From Clostridia bacterium (GTDB taxonomy: Bacteria > Bacillota > Clostridia > Oscillospirales > Oscillospiraceae): a stretch of DNA of 8,244 nt. Shown one piece after another: positions 1 to 5,687 of this stretch. The notes beneath the pieces were generated by a model. That model was not told the origin of the DNA. It worked only from the letters and a program-made list of their open reading frames with translations, and ran no database searches. Both the position numbers and the translations under genes were made by a program. Each line of letters begins with the position of its first letter. The stretch's first letter is position 1. The stretch spans positions 1 to 8,244 of the forward strand of contig JAGKTU010000094.1 in the NCBI GenBank assembly GCA_021153265.1, written 5' to 3'.

Positions 1-1136
1 TTGTCGATGAGATTGTAGATCACTTGGGTGACAGCGTCGGGGTCAGCCATGGTAAACACGGGATGCTCCGGCATTTCCACCTGCACATCCAGCTTTTTGT
101 CCAGAATTTTCTTTTCAAAGGTGATCAGCACCTGACCCATAGCCTCTTCCAGATCGAAGTGGAGCTTGCGTTCCTCAGGAATCACCTGATCCTGCAGCTT
201 GGAGATATCCAGCATGCTGCGTACCAGCCGGCTCAGGCGCTTCGTCTCGTCGGAGACGATCTGCAGATAGTAATTCTGCCGCTCCGGGGGGATGGTGCCG
301 TCCAAGATTCCGTCGATGTAGCCGGAAATGGTGGTCATGGGGGTCTTCAGCTCGTGGGAGACGTTGGCCACGAACTCCTGCCGCTGATATTCACCCTTTT
401 GCAATGTGGATGCCATGTTGTTGAAAGCCAGAGAAAGCTCCTGCATCTCTTCGCTGTAGCCGTCGCGCAGCTTCACACGGCCCTCAAAATCGCCGTGACC
501 GAAGGCATTGGCAACTTTCGCCATATCCCGCAGGGGCTTACTGTGATTCCGGGCGAAGGCGCTCACTGCCAGCACCGCAAACAGCACCACGATCAGCGCC
601 ACGGACAGGAAGATCCGGGAGATGCGATTCAGGATCGTGTCGGTGGTGGCGGTGGGAGTGGAGACAATGACGATGCCGGAGACAGTTTTTCCGTTATTGC
701 TGCGAATGGGAACGGATACCACATAGCGGTTCTCTTTGTACAGACCGCCGATGATGCCTGTGTCCGTATGGCCGCCATTTTTGATCACCGTAGCCAGATA
801 TTCCTCGTTGACCTGCAAGCCCTGATGCTCGCAGCCGGACAGGGCATCGGAGCAGAGGATCACGCGCCCTCTGACGTCACAGATCACCGCATCGGAATCG
901 GAGACCTGAGAAGCGATGTCCAGATTCAGCAGGAAATCCCGGCTGCTGAGGCTTCCGTCGATGGAATAGGCGGCAGCCAGCTCCGAGATCACCTTGGCAT
1001 CCTTCTGCATATCGGCCATGGTGGTGTCCGTCAAGTATTCGCGAACCTGAGACTGAAAGGACGCGCCCAGCACCAGCAGCGCCAGCAGCAAAATGGCCGC
1101 CGCGGTGGAAAAGGTTCGGCCGAATGTGGTTTTCAT
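1..1136 (-). CDS. Sensor histidine kinase, partial (C-terminus beyond window)
   Basis: Membrane sensor kinase, partner of the response regulator just upstream. It would autophosphorylate on His and pass the phosphate to that regulator. Translating from the ATG at 1136 gives 378 codons without a stop. Visible parts: TM helix about residues 12-27; extracytoplasmic sensor region about 28-173; second TM about 175-195; HAMP about 196-247; HisKA with the H-box FVANVSHELKTP, phospho-acceptor His261. The frame runs off the window in what looks like the start of the N-box (VIYNLID), so most of the ATP-binding domain is missing. The start is 3 bases after the regulator's stop, so the two are co-transcribed and probably translationally coupled. 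The sensor region holds Cys86, Cys95, Cys102 and His104 close together. The stimulus cannot be read from sequence; family assignment is firm. Confidence 0.93.
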   Translation of the reverse strand, partial: MKTTFGRTFSTAAAILLLALLVLGASFQSQVREYLTDTTMADMQKDAKVISELAAAYSIDGSLSSRDFLLNLDIASQVSDSDAVICDVRGRVILCSDALSGCEHQGLQVNEEYLATVIKNGGHTDTGIIGGLYKENRYVVSVPIRSNNGKTVSGIVIVSTPTATTDTILNRISRIFLSVALIVVLFAVLAVSAFARNHSKPLRDMAKVANAFGHGDFEGRVKLRDGYSEEMQELSLAFNNMASTLQKGEYQRQEFVANVSHELKTPMTTISGYIDGILDGTIPPERQNYYLQIVSDETKRLSRLVRSMLDISKLQDQVIPEERKLHFDLEEAMGQVLITFEKKILDKKLDVQVEMPEHPVFTMADPDAVTQVIYNLID

Positions 1137-1139
1137 GGG

Positions 1140-1826
1140 TTACAGAACCTCGAATTTGTAGCCCACGCCCCAGACGGTCTTTAAGCTCCAGCTTTCGCTG
1201 ACGCCCTCCAGTTTTTCACGCAGGCGCTTGACGTGAACGTCCACGGTACGGCTGTCGCCGAAGTAGTCAAAGCCCCAGACCTCGTCCAGCAGCTGGTTGC
1301 GGGTGTAGACCCGGTTGGGAGAGGAAGCAAGGTAGAACAGCAGTTCCATCTCCTTGGGAGGGGTGTCCACCTTCTTGCCGTCCACGGTCAGCTCGAAAGC
1401 GTCCATGTCGATGGTGAGCTTGTCGAAAGTCAGCCGCCGGGCCTTCTTCTCAGCGGAAGCACCGGAGGTGCGGCGCAGCACCGCCTCGATCCGGGCAAGG
1501 ACCTCTTTCATTTCAAAGGGCTTGGTGATATAGTCGTCGGCGCCGGACTTGAGACCTGCCACCTTGTCATCGGTCTCGCCCTTGGCGGTGAGCATGATGA
1601 TGGGTGTCTTGTCCTCGGCACGGATGGCGCGGCAGACGCTCCAGCCGTCCATCACGGGCATCATCACGTCCAGCAGAACGAGGTCGGGCTTAATGGAGCG
1701 GAATTTGCTCAGACCCTGACCGCCGTCGGCGGCCACGGTGACGGCGTAGCCCTCTTTTTCCAGATACATCTGCAGCAGCTCCGCGATGTTGCGGTCATCT
1801 TCCACGATCAAAACCGATACAGCCAT
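1140..1826 (-). CDS. OmpR/PhoB-family response regulator
   Basis: Two-component DNA-binding regulator of 228 residues, the usual OmpR-family length. The receiver domain (about 1-120) has the acidic pocket E9-D10-D11, phospho-acceptor Asp53 in LLDVMMP, switch residues Thr80 and Tyr99, and Lys102 in TKPF. The C-terminal winged helix (about 130-228) has the typical DxVWGxD and RTVDVHVKRLREKL recognition-helix segments and ends with a VWGVGYKF hairpin. The ATG at 1826 follows AGGAGGA (1840-1834). It is the first gene of a two-gene operon with the kinase. Phased repeats in its own promoter suggest autoregulation. It resembles PhoP/WalR-type regulators in architecture, but sequence alone does not fix the regulon, so no symbol is given. 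Confidence 0.96.
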   Translation of the reverse strand: MAVSVLIVEDDRNIAELLQMYLEKEGYAVTVAADGGQGLSKFRSIKPDLVLLDVMMPVMDGWSVCRAIRAEDKTPIIMLTAKGETDDKVAGLKSGADDYITKPFEMKEVLARIEAVLRRTSGASAEKKARRLTFDKLTIDMDAFELTVDGKKVDTPPKEMELLFYLASSPNRVYTRNQLLDEVWGFDYFGDSRTVDVHVKRLREKLEGVSESWSLKTVWGVGYKFEVL

Positions 1827-1868
1827 AATAGAATCCTCCTGTTTTTGGTTTTCTTTCCAATTTCCCTT

Positions 1869-1932
1869 ATTATATCACATAATGGTGTATTTAGGTAAAC
1901 AAATTGTAAAGACTATAACCCCAATTTGTGAA
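1869..1932 (-). promoter_or_regulatory. Promoter with 11-bp-phased repeats for the two-component operon
   Basis: Read on the minus strand, TGATATAAT at 1877-1869 is an extended -10, giving a start near 1862 and a leader of roughly 36 bases. No good -35 lies at the normal distance. Instead TTCACA (1932-1927), TTTACA (1910-1905) and TTTACC (1899-1894) sit 22 and 11 bp apart on the same DNA face; the last overlaps the -35 zone with a 19-bp gap to the -10. This is the layout of OmpR/PhoP-type activator sites. The promoter is well supported by sequence; the operator role is inference. Confidence 0.6.
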
Positions 1933-1990
1933 CGGACAACTTTTCCTTGCTTTTGGCTCTCTTTGGCTGTATCATAGTAAATAAGAATAC

Positions 1991-2242
1991 GGTAAATTAT
2001 AGTTTAGCGGCACTGGCGCGGCAGCGCCCAAGGCCCCCTTGTGTAAAGGGGGCTGGCGAAAATCTTTGATTTTCGACTGGGGGATTGTGCAGTAAGGTGT
2101 TGCCGATTTCGCCGGAACACATGCGTATTCGTAACATTTTTGCCGCGACAATCCCTCCGAGCCGCCTTGCGGCGGCCCACCTCCCTTTGCACAAGGGAGG
2201 CTTTGGTGCGGTGCGCATCGCAATGCTAAACTACAATTTACC
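1991..2242. repeat. Structured inverted-repeat element (MITE-like), non-coding
   Basis: The ends are imperfect 18-bp inverted repeats: GGTAAATTATAGTTTAGC at 1991-2008 and GCTAAACTACAATTTACC at 2225-2242, with one mismatch. Inside are two copies of one module facing each other. Left module: stem-loop 2033-2053 (GCCCCCTT/AAGGGGGC), 3 bases TGG, stem-loop 2057-2075 (CGAAAATC/GATTTTCG), 5 bases, then GGGATTGT (2081-2088). Right module, on the opposite strand: stem-loop 2200-2180, TGG, stem-loop 2176-2161 (GCCGCC/GGCGGC), 5 bases, GGGATTGT (2155-2148). Each arm also has a 14-nt hairpin (2015-2028; 2208-2221) between the module and the terminal repeat. The centre is 59 bp. No transposase is encoded, so movement would need one in trans. 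No clear target-site duplication is visible. It may be a MITE, a REP-like repeat or a structured RNA source. Confidence 0.75.
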
Positions 2243-2341
2243 ACTGCAGTTACGTTACCGAGCGGCGCGGGGAAGAAACGATTTCTGCCGCACCCAACAC
2301 GCATTGGCCGCCGGCCCATGCCGGCTAAACTACAATTTACC
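2243..2341. repeat. Extra arm of the repeat element with third terminal-repeat copy
   Basis: The 18-mer GCTAAACTACAATTTACC at 2324-2341 is an exact direct copy of 2225-2242, 99 bp further on. The DNA between holds a stem-loop at 2262-2291 (GCGGC/GCCGC outer, AGAAA/TTTCT inner) and a 6-bp stem at 2310-2325 (GCCGGC with CCAT loop) that runs into the repeat. This suggests a nested or partly duplicated element, so the true outer right end may be 2341 rather than 2242. Confidence 0.6.
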
Positions 2342-2367
2342 CATCAAATCCCCAAAGGAGCAAAACC

Positions 2368-3219
2368 ATGATCGAAATTTTAAAAGCCATCCTCTTTGGC
2401 ATCATCGAGGGCATCACCGAGTGGCTTCCGGTGTCCTCCACGGGCCACATCATCCTGCTGGACCAGTTCGTCAAGCTGAATGTTTCACAGGATTTCTACG
2501 ATCTGTTCGAGATCGTCATCCAATTGGGCGCCATCTTAGCAGTCATCGTCCTGTTTTTCCACAAGCTGAATCCCTTCTCCCCCACCAAAACCGTGGAGCA
2601 GAAGAAGGACACCTGGCAGCTTTGGTTCAAGGTGGTTGCTGCGGTGATCCCCTCCGCGGTGCTGGGCATCCTGATCGACGATCCGCTGGATACTTTTCTT
2701 CGGGAAACGGCGTTGCTTGGCACCAATCTGAACACCATTGTGGTGGCAGCGGCGCTGATCCTTTACGGCATCGCCTTCATTGCTGTGGAAAAGCGGAGCA
2801 AACAGGACAATTTCCGCATCCGCGAGGTAGGTCAAATCGACTACAAGACCGCTCTGCTCATCGGTGCGTTCCAGTGTCTGAGCATCATTCCCGGTACATC
2901 CCGTTCCGGCGCGACGATTCTGGGTGCCATTTTGCTGGGCGTCAGCCGCAGCGCCGGCGCAGAATTCTCCTTCTTCCTTGCCATTCCCACCATGCTGGGT
3001 GCCAGCGCGCTGAAGCTGCTGAAGTTCCTGATGGAGGGTATGAGCGCCACAAGTGAGGAGATCATGGTGCTGATCGTGGGCTGCGTAGTGTCTTTTGCTG
3101 TGTCCCTGCTGGTCATTAAGGGTCTGATGGAGTATGTCAGAAAGCACTCCTTCTCCGTCTTTGGCATCTACCGCATCGTCCTCGGCATCGCCGTACTGGC
3201 CTACTTTCTGCTCTTGTGA
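2368..3219 (+). CDS. uppP: Undecaprenyl-diphosphatase (UppP/BacA)
   Basis: Integral membrane phosphatase that converts undecaprenyl diphosphate to the monophosphate carrier lipid used for peptidoglycan and other envelope polymers; extra copies of the family give bacitracin resistance. At 283 residues it is a normal length. Family signatures are present: EGITEWLPVSSTGH at residues 14-27 (catalytic Glu14/Glu18, Ser24, His27) and PGTSRSG at 175-181 (Arg179). The rest is a series of hydrophobic helices consistent with the multi-pass fold. The ATG at 2368 follows AAAGGAG at 2354-2360 with 7-base spacing. It is a single-gene unit, with a strong terminator 14 bases past its TGA. Its leader abuts the repeat element, which may supply or affect its promoter. 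The assignment is secure. Confidence 0.96.
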   Translation: MIEILKAILFGIIEGITEWLPVSSTGHIILLDQFVKLNVSQDFYDLFEIVIQLGAILAVIVLFFHKLNPFSPTKTVEQKKDTWQLWFKVVAAVIPSAVLGILIDDPLDTFLRETALLGTNLNTIVVAAALILYGIAFIAVEKRSKQDNFRIREVGQIDYKTALLIGAFQCLSIIPGTSRSGATILGAILLGVSRSAGAEFSFFLAIPTMLGASALKLLKFLMEGMSATSEEIMVLIVGCVVSFAVSLLVIKGLMEYVRKHSFSVFGIYRIVLGIAVLAYFLLL

Positions 3220-3233
3220 TTGCAGAACATAAA

Positions 3234-3265
3234 AAGACCTCCGCTTCTTCGGAAGCGGAGGTCTT
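3234..3265 (+). terminator. Rho-independent terminator after uppP (UUCG loop)
   Basis: A perfect 14-bp stem (3234-3247 with 3252-3265) closes a TTCG tetraloop in the very stable C(UUCG)G context. It is followed by a T-rich TTCTTCT and preceded by five A residues, so it could also stop transcripts arriving from the convergent oad operon. Confidence 0.9.
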
Positions 3266-3276
3266 CTTCTATGCAA

Positions 3277-3345
3277 TTAGCCGCCGAAAACGCACAGCAG
3301 GCAGTAAGATTACCCAGCCACATTTGTTCCGAAAGAATGCATAAT
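3277..3345 (-). pseudogene. Relic of an oadB-like 3' end
   Basis: Read on the minus strand from 3345, one frame gives IMHSFGTNVAG, a TAA (3312-3310), then SYC and LLCVFGG followed by TAA (3279-3277). The intact OadB next door ends LMHAMGPNVAG...LLSVFG, so both halves match in order, with about six codons missing between them and one internal stop. Shared residues are often encoded by different synonymous codons (His, Gly, Asn, Ala, Gly), so this is not a fresh copy of the neighbouring gene but the tail of a diverged paralogue. It has no start and no upstream part; everything before residue IMH is replaced by the intact oadB and its terminator hairpin. Homology over about 20 codons is short, hence moderate confidence. 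Confidence 0.6.
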
Positions 3346-3368
3346 CCCCCGCCAAAAGGCGGGGGATT
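3343..3368 (-). terminator. Terminator-like hairpin after oadB
   Basis: An 11-bp perfect stem (3343-3353 with 3358-3368; AATCCCCCGCC) with a 4-base loop lies 6 bases past the oadB stop. On the minus strand the following sequence is only moderately T-rich (ATTATGCATTCTTTC), so stopping may be partial and backed up by the hairpin at 3234-3265. Confidence 0.7.
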
Positions 3369-3374
3369 GGCTTA

Positions 3375-4574
3375 TTAACCAAAGACGCTCAGCAGGAAGC
3401 CTGCGGCGATGGCGGAGCCGATAACGCCGGCCACGTTGGGGCCCATGGCGTGCATCAGCAGGAAGTTGGAGGGGTTGTTCTTCTGACCCACGGTGTTGGC
3501 AACACGGGCAGCCATGGGAACAGCGGACACGCCGGCAGAACCGATCAAAGGATTGACCTTGCCCTTGGTAAGCTTGCACATGATGTTGCCGCCAACCAGA
3601 CCACCGGCGGTGGACAGGCCGAAGGCCACAACGCCCAGAACCACGATCTTCAGGGTATCGGCAGTCAGGAAGGTGGAGCCGACCATGGTAGCGCCCACAG
3701 CGGTGGACAGCAGGATGGTGACGATGTTCATCAGCGCATTCTGCACGGTGTCGCTGAGACGATCGGTGACACCGGTCTCCTTGAACAGGTTACCCAGCAT
3801 CAGACAGCCGATCAGAGCGGCGGTGTCGGGCAGCAGCAGAGCCACGAAGATGGTGACCATGATGGGGAAGATGATCTTCTCGGTCTTGGAAACCACACGG
3901 GTCTGGACCATCTTGATCTTGCGGTCCTTGGCGGAGGTCATGGCGTTCATGATGGGGGGCTGGATCAGTGGGATCAGCGCCATGTAGGAGTAAGCAGCCA
4001 CCGCGATGCCGCCCAGCAGGTGGGGTGCCAGCTTGGAGGTCAGGAAGATGGCGGTGGGGCCGTCAGCGCCGCCGATGATGCCGATGGAGGCAGCCTCGGG
4101 GCCGGTGAAGCCCAGGCACACAGCGCCGAAGAAAGCGGCGAAGACGCCCATCTGGGCAGCAGCGCCCAGCAGCAGGCTCTTGGGATTGGACAGCAGGGGG
4201 CCGAAGTCGGTCATAGCGCCCACGCCCATGAAGATCAGGCAGGGGTACAGGCTGGTCTTAACACCGATGTAGAAGATATCCAGCAGACCGCCTTCCAGCA
4301 TCACGGTGCCGTAGCCGATCTCGTGAGCCATGAACTTGCTCCACAGCTCGGGGTGGTACAGGCCGCCCAGAGGCAGGTTAGAAAGCAGGCAGCCGAAGGC
4401 GATGCCCACCAGCAGCAGGGGCTCGAACTGCTTGACGATGGCCAGGTACAGCAGCACGCAGGCGATGACCAGCATCACCAGGTTCTGCCAGCCGCCGCCA
4501 GCAAAATTTGCGAAAATAGCGGAAAAACCGGACTTATTCCACAAATTTAAGAGAATTTCACCAATATCGATCAT
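3375..4574 (-). CDS. oadB: Oxaloacetate decarboxylase beta subunit (Na+ pump)
   Basis: Multi-pass membrane subunit that decarboxylates carboxybiotin presented by the biotin carrier and couples this to Na+ export. At 399 residues it has the usual length for the short beta subunits of Gram-positive anaerobes. Residues described as functional in the Klebsiella protein all recur here at a constant offset of 32: Asp171 (in GGADGPTAIF), Tyr197, Asn341, Gly345, Ser350 and Arg357 (in NPLIGSAGVSAVPMAAR). This offset match is my own comparison with recalled numbering. The ATG at 4574 follows GGAGG overlapping the carrier's stop (11-base gap), and the gene ends in tandem stops (TAATAA). It is the last gene of the operon. 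The beta subunits of methylmalonyl-CoA and glutaconyl-CoA decarboxylases are close relatives; the OadA-type alpha gene upstream argues for oxaloacetate as substrate. Confidence 0.95.
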   Translation of the reverse strand: MIDIGEILLNLWNKSGFSAIFANFAGGGWQNLVMLVIACVLLYLAIVKQFEPLLLVGIAFGCLLSNLPLGGLYHPELWSKFMAHEIGYGTVMLEGGLLDIFYIGVKTSLYPCLIFMGVGAMTDFGPLLSNPKSLLLGAAAQMGVFAAFFGAVCLGFTGPEAASIGIIGGADGPTAIFLTSKLAPHLLGGIAVAAYSYMALIPLIQPPIMNAMTSAKDRKIKMVQTRVVSKTEKIIFPIMVTIFVALLLPDTAALIGCLMLGNLFKETGVTDRLSDTVQNALMNIVTILLSTAVGATMVGSTFLTADTLKIVVLGVVAFGLSTAGGLVGGNIMCKLTKGKVNPLIGSAGVSAVPMAARVANTVGQKNNPSNFLLMHAMGPNVAGVIGSAIAAGFLLSVFG

Positions 4575-4585
4575 GGTTATCCTCC

Positions 4586-5299
4586 TTAGTTGAGGACGAC
4601 CAGGGTAGCGCCGGTGTCAACGGTGGAGCCCTTCTGGACCAGAACCTGAGCGACGGTGCCGCTCTTGGGAGCCATGATCTCGTTTTCCATCTTCATGGCC
4701 TCCAGCACCACCAGAACTTCGCCTTCCTTGACGGACTGGCCGGCGGTGACGTTGACCTTCAGGATGTTGCCGGGCATGGGAGCCTCCACCTTCTCACCGG
4801 CCACAGCGGCGGGAGCGGCAGGAGCAGCCACGGGAGCGGGGGCAGCCACAGGTGCGGCTACGGGAGCGGGAGCAGCCACGGGAGCAGCGGCCACAACAGT
4901 GCCGCCGATGGCGACCAGCAGAGCGCCGGTGTCAACGGTGGAACCCTTGGACACGGAAACAGCGGTGACGGTACCTGCGCAGGGAGCGTAGATCTCGTTT
5001 TCCATCTTCATAGCTTCCAGAACCACCAGCAGATCGCCTTCCTTGACGGTCTGACCAACGGAAACGTTGACCTTCAGGATGTTGCCGGGCATGGGAGCCA
5101 CGACGGACTCACCACCGGAAACGGTGACGCCGGCAGCGGGAGCAGCGGCGGGAGCGGCAGCCACGGGGGCAGCGGCTACGGGAGCAGCCACGGGAGCTGC
5201 GGAGGGTGCGATGGCCTCGTACTCGTTGAGGAGCATAGCCTTGCCTGCCTCGACCTCCACCTCGTAGGTGCGGCCGTTCAGGGTCACTTTATATTTCAT
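4586..5299 (-). CDS. Biotin carrier protein with two tandem biotinyl domains
   Basis: Carries CO2 on biotin from the alpha to the beta subunit of the decarboxylase. The 237-residue protein has a short N-terminal segment (MKYKVTLNGRTYEVEVEAG), an Ala/Pro/Val linker (about 33-56), biotinyl domain 1 (66-131, EAMKMENE with Lys98), a second Ala/Pro linker (about 134-166) and biotinyl domain 2 (171-236, Lys203). Hand alignment of the two domains gives 50 of 66 identical residues, so they arose by internal duplication. Most relatives (GcdC, MmdC, the OadA C-terminus) have one domain. The start at 5299 is chosen because AGGAGG lies just upstream inside the oadG end and the family N-terminus begins there; an in-frame ATG at 5338 would overlap oadG and add 13 unrelated residues. 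It follows oadG by 1 base. Confidence 0.94.
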   Translation of the reverse strand: MKYKVTLNGRTYEVEVEAGKAMLLNEYEAIAPSAAPVAAPVAAAPVAAAPAAAPAAGVTVSGGESVVAPMPGNILKVNVSVGQTVKEGDLLVVLEAMKMENEIYAPCAGTVTAVSVSKGSTVDTGALLVAIGGTVVAAAPVAAPAPVAAPVAAPAPVAAPAAPAAVAGEKVEAPMPGNILKVNVTAGQSVKEGEVLVVLEAMKMENEIMAPKSGTVAQVLVQKGSTVDTGATLVVLN

Positions 5300-5300
5300 A

Positions 5301-5675
5301 TTACTTGACCTCCTTGATGGAAATGAAGCGCAGCTCATTCAGGGGCTTGCCCATCTGATCGGCTACGATTGCCATGATCATGGCAGCGGTCTTGGGGGGC
5401 GTGTCATACAGCTTCAGCTGACCGGCGGTGCCGGGAGCCAGATCCTTGGGCATCTGGGATGCAGGAATCTCAGCGGCAGGAGCAGCAGCGGCAGGCGCAG
5501 CGGTCTTGGCAGCGGGAACAGCCTTCTTTGCGGAGAAGATCTTGCCCATGATGGTGATGACCACCATCAGCAGGATCAGACCGAAGAAAACCACGGCGTA
5601 GCCGAGCAAAGCGACGATGCCTGCGTTGGCAAAGCTGATGTTTTCAAGATGAGGAGCGGCAGCGAGAAAAGTCAT
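5301..5675 (-). CDS. oadG: Oxaloacetate decarboxylase gamma-type small membrane subunit
   Basis: Small (124 residues) membrane subunit thought to anchor the alpha and carrier parts to the beta pump and aid assembly. A single strongly hydrophobic helix spans about residues 18-42 and is followed by a Lys patch (SAKKA), an Ala/Pro linker (about 52-75), and a C-terminal segment with MIMAIVADQMGKPLNEL, ending ISIKEVK. That layout is typical of the OadG family in Clostridia; overall similarity in this family is low, so assignment rests on topology plus operon position. GGAGG sits about 9 bases upstream of the ATG, in the 12-base gap after oadA. Its own last codons contain the ribosome site of the biotin carrier gene, which suggests coupled expression. 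Confidence 0.88.
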   Translation of the reverse strand: MTFLAAAPHLENISFANAGIVALLGYAVVFFGLILLMVVITIMGKIFSAKKAVPAAKTAAPAAAAPAAEIPASQMPKDLAPGTAGQLKLYDTPPKTAAMIMAIVADQMGKPLNELRFISIKEVK

Positions 5676-5687
5676 AGCCCTTCCTCC

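Larger units (their letters stand above)
1827..2367. other. 541-bp intergenic region without a credible gene
   Basis: Divergent spacer between the response regulator and uppP. It holds the regulator's promoter (about 1862-1932), a short AT-rich stretch, then the structured repeat element (1991-2242) and a 99-bp extension ending in a third copy of the terminal repeat (2324-2341). Reading frames here on either strand are low-complexity, Arg/Pro/Cys-rich, lack ribosome sites and overlap one another across the hairpins, so I call none of them genes. I found no convincing sigma-70 promoter for uppP apart from a TACAAT hexamer inside the last repeat copy. Confidence 0.8.

Noticed and set aside
24..1184. 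Long plus-strand frame of 386 codons
   Set aside because: It lies antisense to the histidine kinase, is His/Gln/Gly-rich as expected for a shadow frame, and has no family motif.
1972..2319. Three overlapping minus-strand small frames in the repeat element
   Set aside because: They translate hairpins and terminal repeats, disagree in frame and have no ribosome sites.
1991..2341. CRISPR-like array
   Set aside because: Only three copies of an 18-mer in mixed orientation with unequal spacing and hairpin content; not a repeat-spacer pattern.
2085..3056. Plus-strand frame spanning the repeat element and uppP
   Set aside because: Overlaps uppP in another frame, lacks a ribosome site and is Arg/His/Pro-rich.
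3450..4550. Long plus-strand frame across oadB
   Set aside because: Antisense shadow with extreme Gly/His/Gln content; oadB on the other strand has all its conserved residues and a ribosome site.
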